Shown: positions 1 through 6,538, counted from the stretch's first letter. The stretch is 6,915 nucleotides of DNA from Myxococcales bacterium (GCA_020431135.1 JAGQIT010000699.1:1-6915), one strand, 5' to 3'. Program-made: numbers and translations. Notes: generated from the sequence alone by a model not told the origin.

Positions 1-341
1 CCCATCACGATGCAGTTGGTGATGATCAGGCCGACGAAGACGCTGAGCTGCTTGGCGATGTCGTAGACGAAGGCCTTGAGCACCTGGTCGGTGAGGATGA
101 CCAGCGAGGCGATGATCGTCAGCTGGACGATGATCCGGATGCTCCCCGGGATCTTGTTGCGGATCAGCGAGACCGCGACGTTCGACAGCGTGACCACCGC
201 GGTGAGGGCGATCGACATGACGACCGCGGTCTCCAGCTTCGTGGTGACCGCCAGGGCCGAGCAGATGCCGAGGACCTGGAGCGCGATCGGGTTGTTGTTG
301 AAGAGCGGGTCGATCAGCGCGGTTTTGGCTTTCTTATCCAT
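1..341 (-). CDS. nqrD: Na+-translocating NADH-quinone reductase subunit D (partial, 3' end outside window)
   Basis: NqrD is an integral membrane subunit of the Na+-NQR complex, which oxidises NADH, reduces quinone and pumps Na+ across the inner membrane. The window holds 113 complete codons from the ATG at 341; the rest lies beyond the left edge, against a usual family length of about 210 residues. The family blocks NNNPIALQVLGICSALAVTT (15-34), RNKIPGSIRIIVQ (61-73), DQVLKAFVYDIAKQLSVFVG (85-104) and ITNCIVMG (107-114) are clear. Cys27 and Cys110 match the pair (Cys29/Cys112 in Vibrio) that, with two NqrE cysteines, holds an iron centre in the middle of the membrane. Hydrophobic stretches at about 36-60, 68-90 and 98-114 fit membrane helices. 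The start shares one base with the nqrC stop (TAATG), and a strong GGGGAGG lies five bases upstream. RnfE is a paralogous family, but the nqrA, nqrB and nqrC neighbours settle the name. Confidence 0.96.
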   Translation of the reverse strand, partial: MDKKAKTALIDPLFNNNPIALQVLGICSALAVTTKLETAVVMSIALTAVVTLSNVAVSLIRNKIPGSIRIIVQLTIIASLVILTDQVLKAFVYDIAKQLSVFVGLIITNCIVM

Positions 342-1117
342 TACGACCTCCCCTCGCGGAACTTCTTGAGGTAGGGCCCGAAGCCGTTCTCGCCGAGCCA
401 GAACTGGACGAGGGCGGTGACGCCGTTGCTGGTGATCGTCGCGCCGGAGAGGCCGTCGACGGAGTAGGGGGCCTTGTCGGCCGGGCCGGCCTGGCCCTTG
501 ATGACGCGGATCGCCGGCTTCCAGTCGTCGTCGTAGGCCTCACGACCGGGCCACAGCGACTTCCACTTCGGGTTGTCGACCTCGCCGCCGAGGCCGGGGG
601 TCTCGCCGTGCTCGTAGAAGGTGATGCCCTTGATGGTGTCGGTGTCGGCGTCGAGGGCGAGGAACCCGTAGAGCACCGACCACAGGCCGTAGCCCTGGAT
701 CGGCAGGATCAGCGCCTTGACCTGCTCGCCCTCGACCACCTGGTAGAGCTTGGCGTTGTGCGGCAGGCGGAGGATCTTGGCGCTGTTCGCCGGCGCCTCC
801 TCGCTGGTCGCCGGGTCCTTCATGGCCCGCTTGGTGTCGAAGGCGGCCGCGTCGACGCCGTCCTGGAGCTCGCCGGTCTTGAGCTCGACGACGACCGCGC
901 GGATGTTGTCCTCGTAGCACTTGTTGATCGCGCCAGGATCCGCGGCCGACTCGGCGCAGGGCAGGCCGGCGACCGAGATGACCTGCTTGCGCTGATCGAG
1001 GAGCTTGTTCGCGTCCTGCATCGGCTTGAGCGCGACCGCCGCGCTGGCCACCAACACGCCGCAGACGACCGAGACGGCCCCCGCGAAGAAGATGGTGTAG
1101 GGGGTGCTATGCGCCAT
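341..1117 (-). CDS. nqrC: Na+-translocating NADH-quinone reductase subunit C
   Basis: NqrC carries a covalently bound FMN and passes electrons within the Na+-NQR complex; most of it lies in the periplasm on one N-terminal membrane anchor. The 258-residue product has the usual family length. A hydrophobic anchor spans about 8-30, followed by the FMN-binding domain. The flavinylation motif SGATIT lies at 224-229, with Thr227 equivalent to the FMN-bearing Thr225 of Vibrio. Other family blocks are GYGLWSVLYGF (142-152), HGETPGLGGEV (170-180) and the tail LGENGFGPYLKKFREG (241-256). The ATG at 1117 lies 11 bases inside the end of nqrB and has GGAGGA nine bases upstream. An odd feature is Cys54 and Cys67 in the periplasmic stretch just after the anchor, which I do not recall in the Vibrio protein. 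FMN attachment at this motif needs the transferase ApbE, which is not seen in the window. Confidence 0.97.
   Translation of the reverse strand: MAHSTPYTIFFAGAVSVVCGVLVASAAVALKPMQDANKLLDQRKQVISVAGLPCAESAADPGAINKCYEDNIRAVVVELKTGELQDGVDAAAFDTKRAMKDPATSEEAPANSAKILRLPHNAKLYQVVEGEQVKALILPIQGYGLWSVLYGFLALDADTDTIKGITFYEHGETPGLGGEVDNPKWKSLWPGREAYDDDWKPAIRVIKGQAGPADKAPYSVDGLSGATITSNGVTALVQFWLGENGFGPYLKKFREGRS
347..353 (-). promoter_or_regulatory. Shine-Dalgarno of nqrD inside the last codons of nqrC
   Basis: On the minus strand GGGGAGG ends five bases before the nqrD ATG. It is formed by the Glu-Gly-Arg codons near the NqrC C-terminus. It supports the ATG at 341 as the nqrD start and suggests that nqrD translation is coupled to termination of nqrC. 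Confidence 0.8.
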
Positions 1118-2333
1118 GTCGAGCGATCCTCCGCTTGATGTTGGCTTGGACGAAGAAGTGGTCGATGAGCGGGGCGAACATGTTCATGAACAGGATCGCC
1201 AGCATCATCCCCTCGGGGTACGCGGGGTTGACCACGCGGACGAGGACGACGAGGACGCCGATCCCGAGGCCGTAGATGAACTTGCCCCACTCGGTGAAGG
1301 CCGAGGAGACGGGGTCGGTGGCCATAAAGACCGCGCCGAAGGCCCAGCCGCCGAGGACGACGTGCCACTCCCAGGGGACGTTGAACATCGGGTTGGTGTC
1401 GGAGCCGACGCTGTTGAGGAGCGTCGCCAGGCCGATCGTGCCGACCGCGATCCCGAGCATCGTCCGCCAGGAGCCGACGCCGGTGAAGATGAGGACGGCG
1501 GCGCCGATGAGGCAGCACAGCGCCGAGGTCTCACCCATCGAGCCCGGGATGGTGCCGATGAAGGCGTCCATCCAGGTGATCGCGCCGGAGGTCAGGGCCT
1601 GACCGTCGGCGGCCGCGTTGGCCAGCCAGGTCGCGCCCGACATGCCGTCGGCGAGCATCGTCGGCTCGACCGCGCGCCAGACCGCGTCGCCCGAGATCGC
1701 CGCCGGGTAGGCGAAGAAGAGGAACGCGCGCGAGGTCAGCGCGGGGTTGAGGACGTTCATGCCGACCCCGCCGAAGACCTCCTTGGCGAGGATGACGCCG
1801 AAGGCGATCCCGACCGCGACCTGCCACAGGGGGATGGTCGGCGGGAGGATCAGCGGGAAGAGCAGGCCCGTGACCAGGAAGCCCTCGGTGATCTCGTGCT
1901 TGCGGACGACGGCGAAGAGCGCCTCGATGTTGCCGCCGACGAGCATCGTCACGAGGTAGACGGGGAGGAAGTAGAGGAGGCCGTGGATCCCGCAGGCGAG
2001 GATGTCGCCAGGGTCGAAGCCGAGCCCCATCGCCTCCATCAGCCCGGTGCGCCAGTTGTCGAGCGGCGGCGCGCCGGCGGCGATCGCCGCGTTGGCCTGG
2101 AGTCCCGTGTTGTAGAGGGCGAAGAGGACGCAGGGGATCAGGGCGACGAAGACCGTGATCATCATGCGCTTCTGATCGACGGCGTCGCGGACGTGCGAGT
2201 CGCCCTTCGTCACCTCGCCAGGGGTGTAGAGGAAGGTGTCGGCGGCCTCGTAGAGGGGGTACTGGGACTCGTACTTCCCGCCCTTCTCGACGAGCTTGCC
2301 GATCTTGTCTAGCTGTGAGCGGAGGAACTTCAT
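1107..2333 (-). CDS. nqrB: Na+-translocating NADH-quinone reductase subunit B
   Basis: NqrB is the large membrane subunit of Na+-NQR. It carries one covalent FMN, binds riboflavin and forms much of the ion and quinone path. The 408 residues are close to the usual length of about 410-415. The soluble N-terminus has the family pattern KGGKYESQYPLYEAADTF (17-34) and TPGEVTKGDSHVRD (37-50). Many hydrophobic helices follow from about residue 57 to 395. DGMSGATWLA (229-238) is the flavinylation motif, with Thr235 matching Thr236 of Vibrio. Other strong blocks are RKHEITEGFLVTG (144-156), AKEVFGGVGMNVLNPAL (183-199), RAFLFFAYP (202-210), ATDPVSSAFTEWGKFIYG (338-355) and NPAYPEGMMLAILFMN (369-384). 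The ATG shares its A with the nqrA stop (TGATG), and a purine-rich AAGGAAGG lies just upstream. RnfD is a related family, but the soluble N-terminal block and the adjacent nqrA make this NqrB. Confidence 0.98.
   Translation of the reverse strand: MKFLRSQLDKIGKLVEKGGKYESQYPLYEAADTFLYTPGEVTKGDSHVRDAVDQKRMMITVFVALIPCVLFALYNTGLQANAAIAAGAPPLDNWRTGLMEAMGLGFDPGDILACGIHGLLYFLPVYLVTMLVGGNIEALFAVVRKHEITEGFLVTGLLFPLILPPTIPLWQVAVGIAFGVILAKEVFGGVGMNVLNPALTSRAFLFFAYPAAISGDAVWRAVEPTMLADGMSGATWLANAAADGQALTSGAITWMDAFIGTIPGSMGETSALCCLIGAAVLIFTGVGSWRTMLGIAVGTIGLATLLNSVGSDTNPMFNVPWEWHVVLGGWAFGAVFMATDPVSSAFTEWGKFIYGLGIGVLVVLVRVVNPAYPEGMMLAILFMNMFAPLIDHFFVQANIKRRIARHGA
1127..1132 (-). promoter_or_regulatory. Shine-Dalgarno of nqrC within nqrB
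   Basis: GGAGGA on the minus strand lies nine bases before the ATG at 1117, inside the coding end of nqrB. It supports that start and hence the 11-base overlap of nqrB and nqrC. Confidence 0.75.
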
Positions 2334-3703
2334 CAGCCTTCCTTCTCGATAGCGGTGAGGTTCTTGCGGAGCGTGAAGCCCCAGTTCTCCTTGCCGGGAT
2401 CGACGAAGGAGCAGAGCGCGAGGTCTTCCTCGTCGAGCTCAAGGGCGCCGAGCTTGACCGCGTTGTCGGTGTCCTCGACCGCGAGCGCGCGGAGGAGGAA
2501 CGTCGGCATGATGTCGAGGGGCATGACCTTCTCGTAGAGGCCGATCGGGACCATCGCCCGGTGCGAGCCGTGGGTCGTGGTCGTGAAGTCGAACTTCTTG
2601 CCGAACATGCGGCCGAGGAAGCCGCCGACGTAGATGCCGAGGAGCGAGAACTTCGACGCTCCGGGGAGGAGCCAGCCGATGAACTCGCGCTCGCGGCCCT
2701 CCTGCAGGCAGGAGACCTGCTGGTGGTAGCGGCTGAGGAAGCCGAGGGTCTCGCCCATCGCCTTGCGACCGCCGAAGATCGAGCCGGAGATCACCCGGTT
2801 GTCGCCGTCCCCAAGCTCGCCCTTGACCAGCTCGTCGAGGTCGGCGCCGACGCGCGTCCGGAGGAGGCGCGGCGACTTGACGACGGGGCCCGCGAGCGAG
2901 ACCACGCGGCTGACGTCGATCTTGCCGGTCTTGAAGAGGCGACCGATGGCGATCACGTCCTGGAAGCCGACGTACCAGACCTGCTTGTTGCGCTCGACCG
3001 GGTCGAGGAGGTGGATGTGGGTGCCGACGTTGCCGAAGGGGTGGAGGCCCTCGAAGGCCTCGTGGCGCACGCCCTTGGCCGAGCCTGGGGCGATCTGCGA
3101 CTTCGCGCCGGTGCACAGGTAGGTCTTCGGCGCGAGCTTGGCGACGATCGCCAGGCCGCGCTGGAAGTCGTCCTCGGCGCCCGCGAGGATCACGTCCGGG
3201 TTGGGCGCGAGGGGGTTGGAGTCGACGGCGGTGACGAAGAGCGCCTTGGGCTCGACGTTCGGGTCCGCGACCTTCGAGAACGGGCGGGTGCGCAGCGCCG
3301 GCCAGGCGCCGGCCTCGAGGAGGAGCGCCTTGATCTCGTCGGCGCTGAGCTGCTCGGGGCCCTTGCCGGTGAACGCCGCGAACTCCACGTGATCGTCCGC
3401 GGCCTCGTCGGCCTTGAGCTCGATGACGACCGACTGCAGCGCCCGGCGAGCGCCGCGGTTGATCGCGGCCACCGTGCCGGCGGCGGGGGAGGTGTAGAGG
3501 ACGCCCTCGGTCTTGCGATCCTCAAAGAGGAGCTGGCCGCGCTTGACCGTGTCCCCGACCTTGACGTGCATCTTCGGCTTCATGCCGATGTAGTCGAGGG
3601 CGACGAGCGCGACCTTGGACGGTTGTTTGGCGTCGTGGATGACCTGCTGGGGATCCCCTGTGATCGGCAGGTTCAGCCCCTTCTTGATCGTGTGTACAGC
3701 CAT
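2333..3703 (-). CDS. nqrA: Na+-translocating NADH-quinone reductase subunit A
   Basis: NqrA is the peripheral cytoplasmic subunit of Na+-NQR and is implicated in quinone binding. It is the first gene of the operon. The 456 residues compare with about 446 in Vibrio. The start MAVHTIKKGLNLPI matches the family N-terminus. A lipoyl-like segment MHVKVGDTVKRGQLLFEDRK (45-64) is followed by TSPAAGTV (71-78), INRGARRALQSVVIE (81-95), LRTRPFSKV (137-145), HPFGNVGTHIHLLDPV (221-236), RVVSLAGPVV (266-275), RAMVPIGLYEKVMPLDI (382-398) and GALELDEEDLALCSFVDPGK (419-438). It ends in the typical IEKEG. It is distantly related to RnfC but lacks that protein's iron-sulphur CxxCxxC motifs, as expected for NqrA. 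An AGGGA lies eight bases before the ATG at 3703. No rival start is needed, because the conserved N-terminus begins at once. Confidence 0.98.
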   Translation of the reverse strand: MAVHTIKKGLNLPITGDPQQVIHDAKQPSKVALVALDYIGMKPKMHVKVGDTVKRGQLLFEDRKTEGVLYTSPAAGTVAAINRGARRALQSVVIELKADEAADDHVEFAAFTGKGPEQLSADEIKALLLEAGAWPALRTRPFSKVADPNVEPKALFVTAVDSNPLAPNPDVILAGAEDDFQRGLAIVAKLAPKTYLCTGAKSQIAPGSAKGVRHEAFEGLHPFGNVGTHIHLLDPVERNKQVWYVGFQDVIAIGRLFKTGKIDVSRVVSLAGPVVKSPRLLRTRVGADLDELVKGELGDGDNRVISGSIFGGRKAMGETLGFLSRYHQQVSCLQEGREREFIGWLLPGASKFSLLGIYVGGFLGRMFGKKFDFTTTTHGSHRAMVPIGLYEKVMPLDIMPTFLLRALAVEDTDNAVKLGALELDEEDLALCSFVDPGKENWGFTLRKNLTAIEKEG

Positions 3704-3941
3704 GGAATTTCCCTGCTTAGGAGCTTCGGCGGCGGCCTCTGGCGGACCTTCTGGGGTCGCGGCGCACCGGCCTACAGTCGCGGCGCTGCGGGGACTATGT
3801 TTTCGCTCTGGTCAGGTGCGGAGGCCAAGAGGCGGGCGCGTGTGCGGGGTCACACGCGACGCGCGGATGTCGGCCTCGGCGACGTCTACGAGTGGGGAAC
3901 GGAGGGTTTCACGGGGGGAGGTGAACACGGCGGTCGCGAGG
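3704..3941. other. Intergenic region and probable nqr leader
   Basis: These 238 bases separate the polyprenyl synthase stop from the nqrA start, both on the minus strand. The nqr promoter is expected here, but I see no convincing -35/-10 pair. The only AT-richer patch is around 3795-3804 (minus strand AAAACATAGT), a possible -10 area. There is a perfect inverted repeat at 3837-3858 and a weaker TTCAC/GTGAA pair at 3908-3912 and 3921-3925, with no T-run after either. No small gene is supported: reading frames crossing this stretch are antisense to, or out of frame with, the flanking genes and resemble no family. Confidence 0.5.
3837..3858. repeat. Perfect 8-bp GC-rich inverted repeat upstream of nqrA
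   Basis: CGCGTGTG (3837-3844) and CACACGCG (3851-3858) are exact reverse complements around a six-base centre CGGGGT. The element lies about 85 bases past the polyprenyl synthase stop and about 135 bases before the nqrA start. It could be an operator or an RNA hairpin that weakens read-through into nqr. On the minus strand no T-run follows, so it is not a standard intrinsic terminator. The TGTG-N6-CACA core has a shorter spacing than the CRP site (TGTGA-N6-TCACA), and it does not fit the Rex pattern. Confidence 0.5.
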
Positions 3942-4976
3942 TCATCGGCTGCGCCGCGCCGCCGCCTTGGCGAGGTCGATGAGGGCCGCGCGCGCGGGTG
4001 AGGCAGGCAGCGCGTCGAGGTGAGCGATCGCGGCCGCTGCGTGGCGCTCGGCGATCCTGCTCGAGGCCGCGAGCGCGTCCGTAGCCGCCACGCGGGCGAG
4101 GATCCGCTCGACGACCGCCTCGCCGAGCGGCGGGCCCTCGTCGAGGGCGTCGCGGACGACGGGCGCGAGCTTCGGATCGGCCTCGCAGGCGAGGAGGAGG
4201 GGGAGGGTGATCTTGCCGTCGCGGAGGTCGCGGGCGGGCGTCTTGCCCGAGGTGTCGGCGCTCGCCGTGTAGTCGAGGACGTCGTCGGCGATCTGGAAGG
4301 CGTAGCCGAGCTCGCGGCCGAAGTCCGTCAGCGGCCCGTCGAGCGCCGGCGTCGCTAGGCCGCCGACCGCCGCGCACCAGGCGAAGAGGGTCGCCGTCTT
4401 GCCGTCGATGATCGTGTAGTAGCCGCTGCGATCGAGGGTGGCGCCGGCGTTTGCGAGCTGCGCGATCTCCCCCTCGGCCATCCGCGTGACGGTGGCGGCG
4501 AGGCGGGCGACGACCTCGGGATCGCGGGTCGAGGCGATCGCCTCGAGGGCGCGCGCGAGGCAGAAGTCGCCGGCGAGGACGGCGAGGCCGTTGCCGAAGT
4601 GGAGGCGGGCGCTCGGCCGTCCGCGGCGGAACTCGCCGGTGTCGACGACGTCGTCGTGGAGGAGGGTCGCGGTGTGGATGAGCTCGCCGACGGCGGCGAC
4701 GGTGATCGCGTGATCGCCCCGCGCGTCGGCGGCCGCGGCCGCCAGGAGGGTGAGGAGCGGGCGCAGGCGCTTGCCCCCGGCCTCGACGAGGTGGTTGCTG
4801 ATCTGCGGGAGGATCGCCACCGTCGACTCGAGGAGGCGGCCGAGCGCGCGCTCGACCTGCTCGAGGTCCTGGGTCACGAGGTCGATCCCGCGGGTGAGCG
4901 CGCTGACCGGGCGAGGGGGCGTGCGGAGGGGCTCCAACATCGGCGGCGCGGGCTCATTCACCCGCGACGAGGGCAT
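3942..4976 (-). CDS. Polyprenyl diphosphate synthase (IspB/heptaprenyl synthase-like)
   Basis: This enzyme condenses isopentenyl diphosphate with an allylic primer to build the long trans-polyprenyl tail of ubiquinone or menaquinone; it is a cytosolic all-helical protein. The 344 residues carry the full family signature: GGKRLRP (67-73), the first aspartate-rich motif DDVVD (108-112), GDFCLARA (136-143), GKTATLF (192-198), FQIADDVLD (227-235) with the second aspartate-rich motif at 231-235, and KITLPLL (255-261). The residue five before the first motif is a small Ala103, not the aromatic found in farnesyl or geranylgeranyl synthases, so a long product is likely; exact length cannot be read. 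The first 25 residues are proline-rich and not conserved. The start is uncertain: neither the ATG at 4976 nor Met13 (4940) has a Shine-Dalgarno, and a GTG exists at codon 6. It lies upstream of nqr in the same direction and diverges from the protease gene. Confidence 0.93.
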   Translation of the reverse strand: MPSSRVNEPAPPMLEPLRTPPRPVSALTRGIDLVTQDLEQVERALGRLLESTVAILPQISNHLVEAGGKRLRPLLTLLAAAAADARGDHAITVAAVGELIHTATLLHDDVVDTGEFRRGRPSARLHFGNGLAVLAGDFCLARALEAIASTRDPEVVARLAATVTRMAEGEIAQLANAGATLDRSGYYTIIDGKTATLFAWCAAVGGLATPALDGPLTDFGRELGYAFQIADDVLDYTASADTSGKTPARDLRDGKITLPLLLACEADPKLAPVVRDALDEGPPLGEAVVERILARVAATDALAASSRIAERHAAAAIAHLDALPASPARAALIDLAKAAARRSR

Positions 4977-5001
4977 TACGGGGGATGATCAGGGTTGTCA
5001 A
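4973..5001 (-). promoter_or_regulatory. Candidate promoter for the polyprenyl synthase
   Basis: On the minus strand an exact TTGACA (-35 consensus) occupies 5001-4996. A possible -10 is CGTAAT (4980-4975, spacing 15) or TAATGC (4978-4973, spacing 17); both are imperfect and overlap the ATG at 4976. If the site is real, the transcript would begin inside the longest reading frame, and translation would start at codon 6 (GTG) or at Met13. The -10 match is weak. Confidence 0.35.
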
Positions 5002-5022
5002 CCGACGCTGACCTTTTGTCAG
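4993..5022. promoter_or_regulatory. Palindrome and inverted repeat in the divergent promoter region
   Basis: GGTTGTCAACC (4993-5003) is an 11-base palindrome with one central base and contains the minus-strand TTGACA. Ten bases after its centre a second inverted repeat begins, CTGAC (5008-5012) and GTCAG (5018-5022) around CTTTT. TTGTCA occurs at 4995-5000 and again at 5016-5021, 21 bases apart, which is about two helical turns. This arrangement could bind a regulator shared by the two divergent genes. The sites are short, so chance is possible. Confidence 0.35.
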
Positions 5023-5048
5023 GGAATCTCTCGCGTGCGACCCTTGTT

Positions 5049-5054
5049 AGGAGG
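5049..5054 (+). promoter_or_regulatory. Strong Shine-Dalgarno close to the protease start
   Basis: AGGAGG, part of TTAGGAGGT, complements the end of 16S rRNA very well, but only two bases separate it from the ATG at 5057, shorter than usual. No in-frame start with better spacing is visible immediately downstream, so the ATG is kept. Confidence 0.7.
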
Positions 5055-5056
5055 TC

Positions 5057-6538
5057 ATGACGACGCCGCCGGAGACGCGCCCCGAGCCGCACGCCCAGGC
5101 GCCGCTTTGGTTCGCCGCCGGCGCGGCGGTCTTCGGCGTTCTCCTCGGCGGCGCGGCGGTCTACCTCGGCCTCCAGGGCCGGCCGGCGCCGGCGGTGGTG
5201 GCCCCCACGTCAGCCGATGGGGGCTGTTGTGATCTCACGCGGAGCGATCGCCCGAGCCCGCGCGTCGATGGGGCCGCCCCGACCCTCGCCGACGCGGTCG
5301 CCTCGACGCGCGACAGCGTCGTCACCCTGCGCGGCGCCAGCGGCCTCCTCGGCGCCGGCGTGATCGTCGATCCCTCGGGCCTGGTGCTCACCAACTTCCA
5401 CGTCGTCGCCCCGCAGCTCCGCGTCGGCCACAGCCTCAGCGAGGGCCAGACCGCGCTCGTCGTCCGCTTCGCCAACGGCCGCGAGCTCCCGGGGACCCTG
5501 CTGATCGGCGATCGCGAGCAGGACATCGCCGTCCTCCGCCTCCAGCCCGCCGACACCGCTGAGACCTTCCGCGCGGTTCGCCTCGGCCGCTCGGCGGACC
5601 TCGAGGTCGGCGAGTCGGTCTTCGTCGTCGGCACGCCGCTCGGCCTCGAGCACAGCGTCTCGAGCGGCATCGTCGCGGCGCTCGATCGCAGCCATATCCT
5701 CGCCAACCACCGCCTCTCGTTGATCCAGATCGACGCGTCGATCAACTTCGGCAGCTCCGGCGGGCCGCTCTTCAACCTCGAGGGCGAGCTCGTCGGGATC
5801 ACGACGGCGATGGCCGAGCGCGCCCAGGGGATCGGCTTCGCGATCCCCAGCGATCACATCCGCGCCCTCCTGCGCACCTTCATCGAGGGCGGGGTCCGGC
5901 GCAGCGGTCAGGTCGGCATCGAGGCCAACGCCGAGCGCGATCTCAGCGCGGCCGCCTACGCCCTCGGCTACCGCAACGGCGTCGTCGTCACCGAGGTGAT
6001 CCCGGGCCTGCCGGCCGAGGCCGCGGGGATCCGCCCGGGCGACGTGCTCGTCGAGATCCGCGGCCGCCGCTTCGACGCCTTCGGCGAGGGCAAGGAGGCG
6101 CGCCTGCGCTTCGCCCAGAACTTCGTCGACGTCGTCCGCGCGGCGGTCCCCGGCGAGGAGCTCGCGGTTACGGTGATCCGCGGCGACGAGAAGCTCGAGC
6201 TCAGCCTCGAGATCGCCGCGGCGTCGGCCGATCTCCAGGTCGCCGTCGACGCCGAGGAGCTCCTCGGCCTCCAGCTCGAGAAGACAGGCATGACGATCGC
6301 CGGCATCCACCCGAACGCCGAGATCCGCAACTGGGGCGCCGGCGTCGAGCGCCTGATCGGCGCCCGGATCACCCAGATCATCGGCCGCAAGATCAAGGAT
6401 CGGGCCGAGCTCGGGGAGGTCCTCGCCGACCTCCGTCAGCTCGTCGCCCTCGGCCGCGTCGGCACCGTCGCGATCGGCTTCGCCCTGACGGAGGGCGGCG
6501 AGATCCTCGTCCAGGACTTCCCGATCGCCCGCCCGTAG
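5057..6538 (+). CDS. Membrane-anchored HtrA/Deg-type serine protease with two PDZ-like regions
   Basis: This is a trypsin-like endopeptidase expected to act in the periplasm on misfolded or signalling envelope proteins. A hydrophobic segment at about 17-40 follows a short charged N-terminus, with no clear cleavage site, so it is probably a membrane anchor. A linker with Cys57-Cys58 leads to the protease domain (about 77-275). The triad is His115 (LTNFHVV), Asp156 (QDIAVLRL) and Ser234 (FGSSGGPLFN), all intact; the usual Asn before the catalytic Ser is Ser233. GVVVTEVIPGLPAEAAGIRPGDVLVEIRG motifs (308-336) mark the first PDZ domain, to about 386. A divergent second PDZ-like region covers about 401-485. 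His-Asp spacing is 41 residues, against 30 in DegP and DegS, implying an 11-residue insertion. The layout combines a DegS-like anchor with DegP-like double PDZ, so I give no DegP, DegQ or DegS name. It starts 80 bases from the divergent prenyl synthase and is probably cotranscribed with the next gene. Confidence 0.93.
   Translation: MTTPPETRPEPHAQAPLWFAAGAAVFGVLLGGAAVYLGLQGRPAPAVVAPTSADGGCCDLTRSDRPSPRVDGAAPTLADAVASTRDSVVTLRGASGLLGAGVIVDPSGLVLTNFHVVAPQLRVGHSLSEGQTALVVRFANGRELPGTLLIGDREQDIAVLRLQPADTAETFRAVRLGRSADLEVGESVFVVGTPLGLEHSVSSGIVAALDRSHILANHRLSLIQIDASINFGSSGGPLFNLEGELVGITTAMAERAQGIGFAIPSDHIRALLRTFIEGGVRRSGQVGIEANAERDLSAAAYALGYRNGVVVTEVIPGLPAEAAGIRPGDVLVEIRGRRFDAFGEGKEARLRFAQNFVDVVRAAVPGEELAVTVIRGDEKLELSLEIAAASADLQVAVDAEELLGLQLEKTGMTIAGIHPNAEIRNWGAGVERLIGARITQIIGRKIKDRAELGEVLADLRQLVALGRVGTVAIGFALTEGGEILVQDFPIARP

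Noticed and set aside
1104..2312. A 402-codon open frame on the plus strand, antisense to nqrB
   Set aside because: It is the complement of a well-supported nqrB and encodes an Asp/Glu/Arg/Gly-rich product without domains, as expected from GC-rich DNA read in a shadow frame.
1..3703. Rnf complex rather than Nqr
   Set aside because: The first gene is a full NqrA without the RnfC iron-sulphur motifs, and NqrB and NqrC carry NQR-type blocks in NQR gene order.
3841..3854. CRP or Rex binding site in the nqr leader
   Set aside because: The TGTG and CACA halves are six bases apart; the CRP site needs eight between these tetramers, and the Rex pattern does not fit either.
3908..3925. TTCAC/GTGAA inverted repeat just after the polyprenyl synthase stop, considered as a terminator
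   Set aside because: The stem is only five bases with an eight-base loop and no T-run follows on the minus strand.
2315..3982. A 555-codon open frame on the plus strand, antisense to nqrA and reaching past it
   Set aside because: Low-complexity acidic and basic product, no recognisable motif, and it overlaps the fully conserved nqrA; a composition artefact.
3886..4377. Minus-strand open frame overlapping the 3' part of the polyprenyl synthase
   Set aside because: It is out of frame with the conserved synthase and is Arg/Pro-rich; no sign of a frameshifted extension.
5210..6310. A 366-codon open frame antisense to the protease gene
   Set aside because: The protease frame has an intact catalytic triad and PDZ features; the opposite frame is a charged, repetitive shadow.
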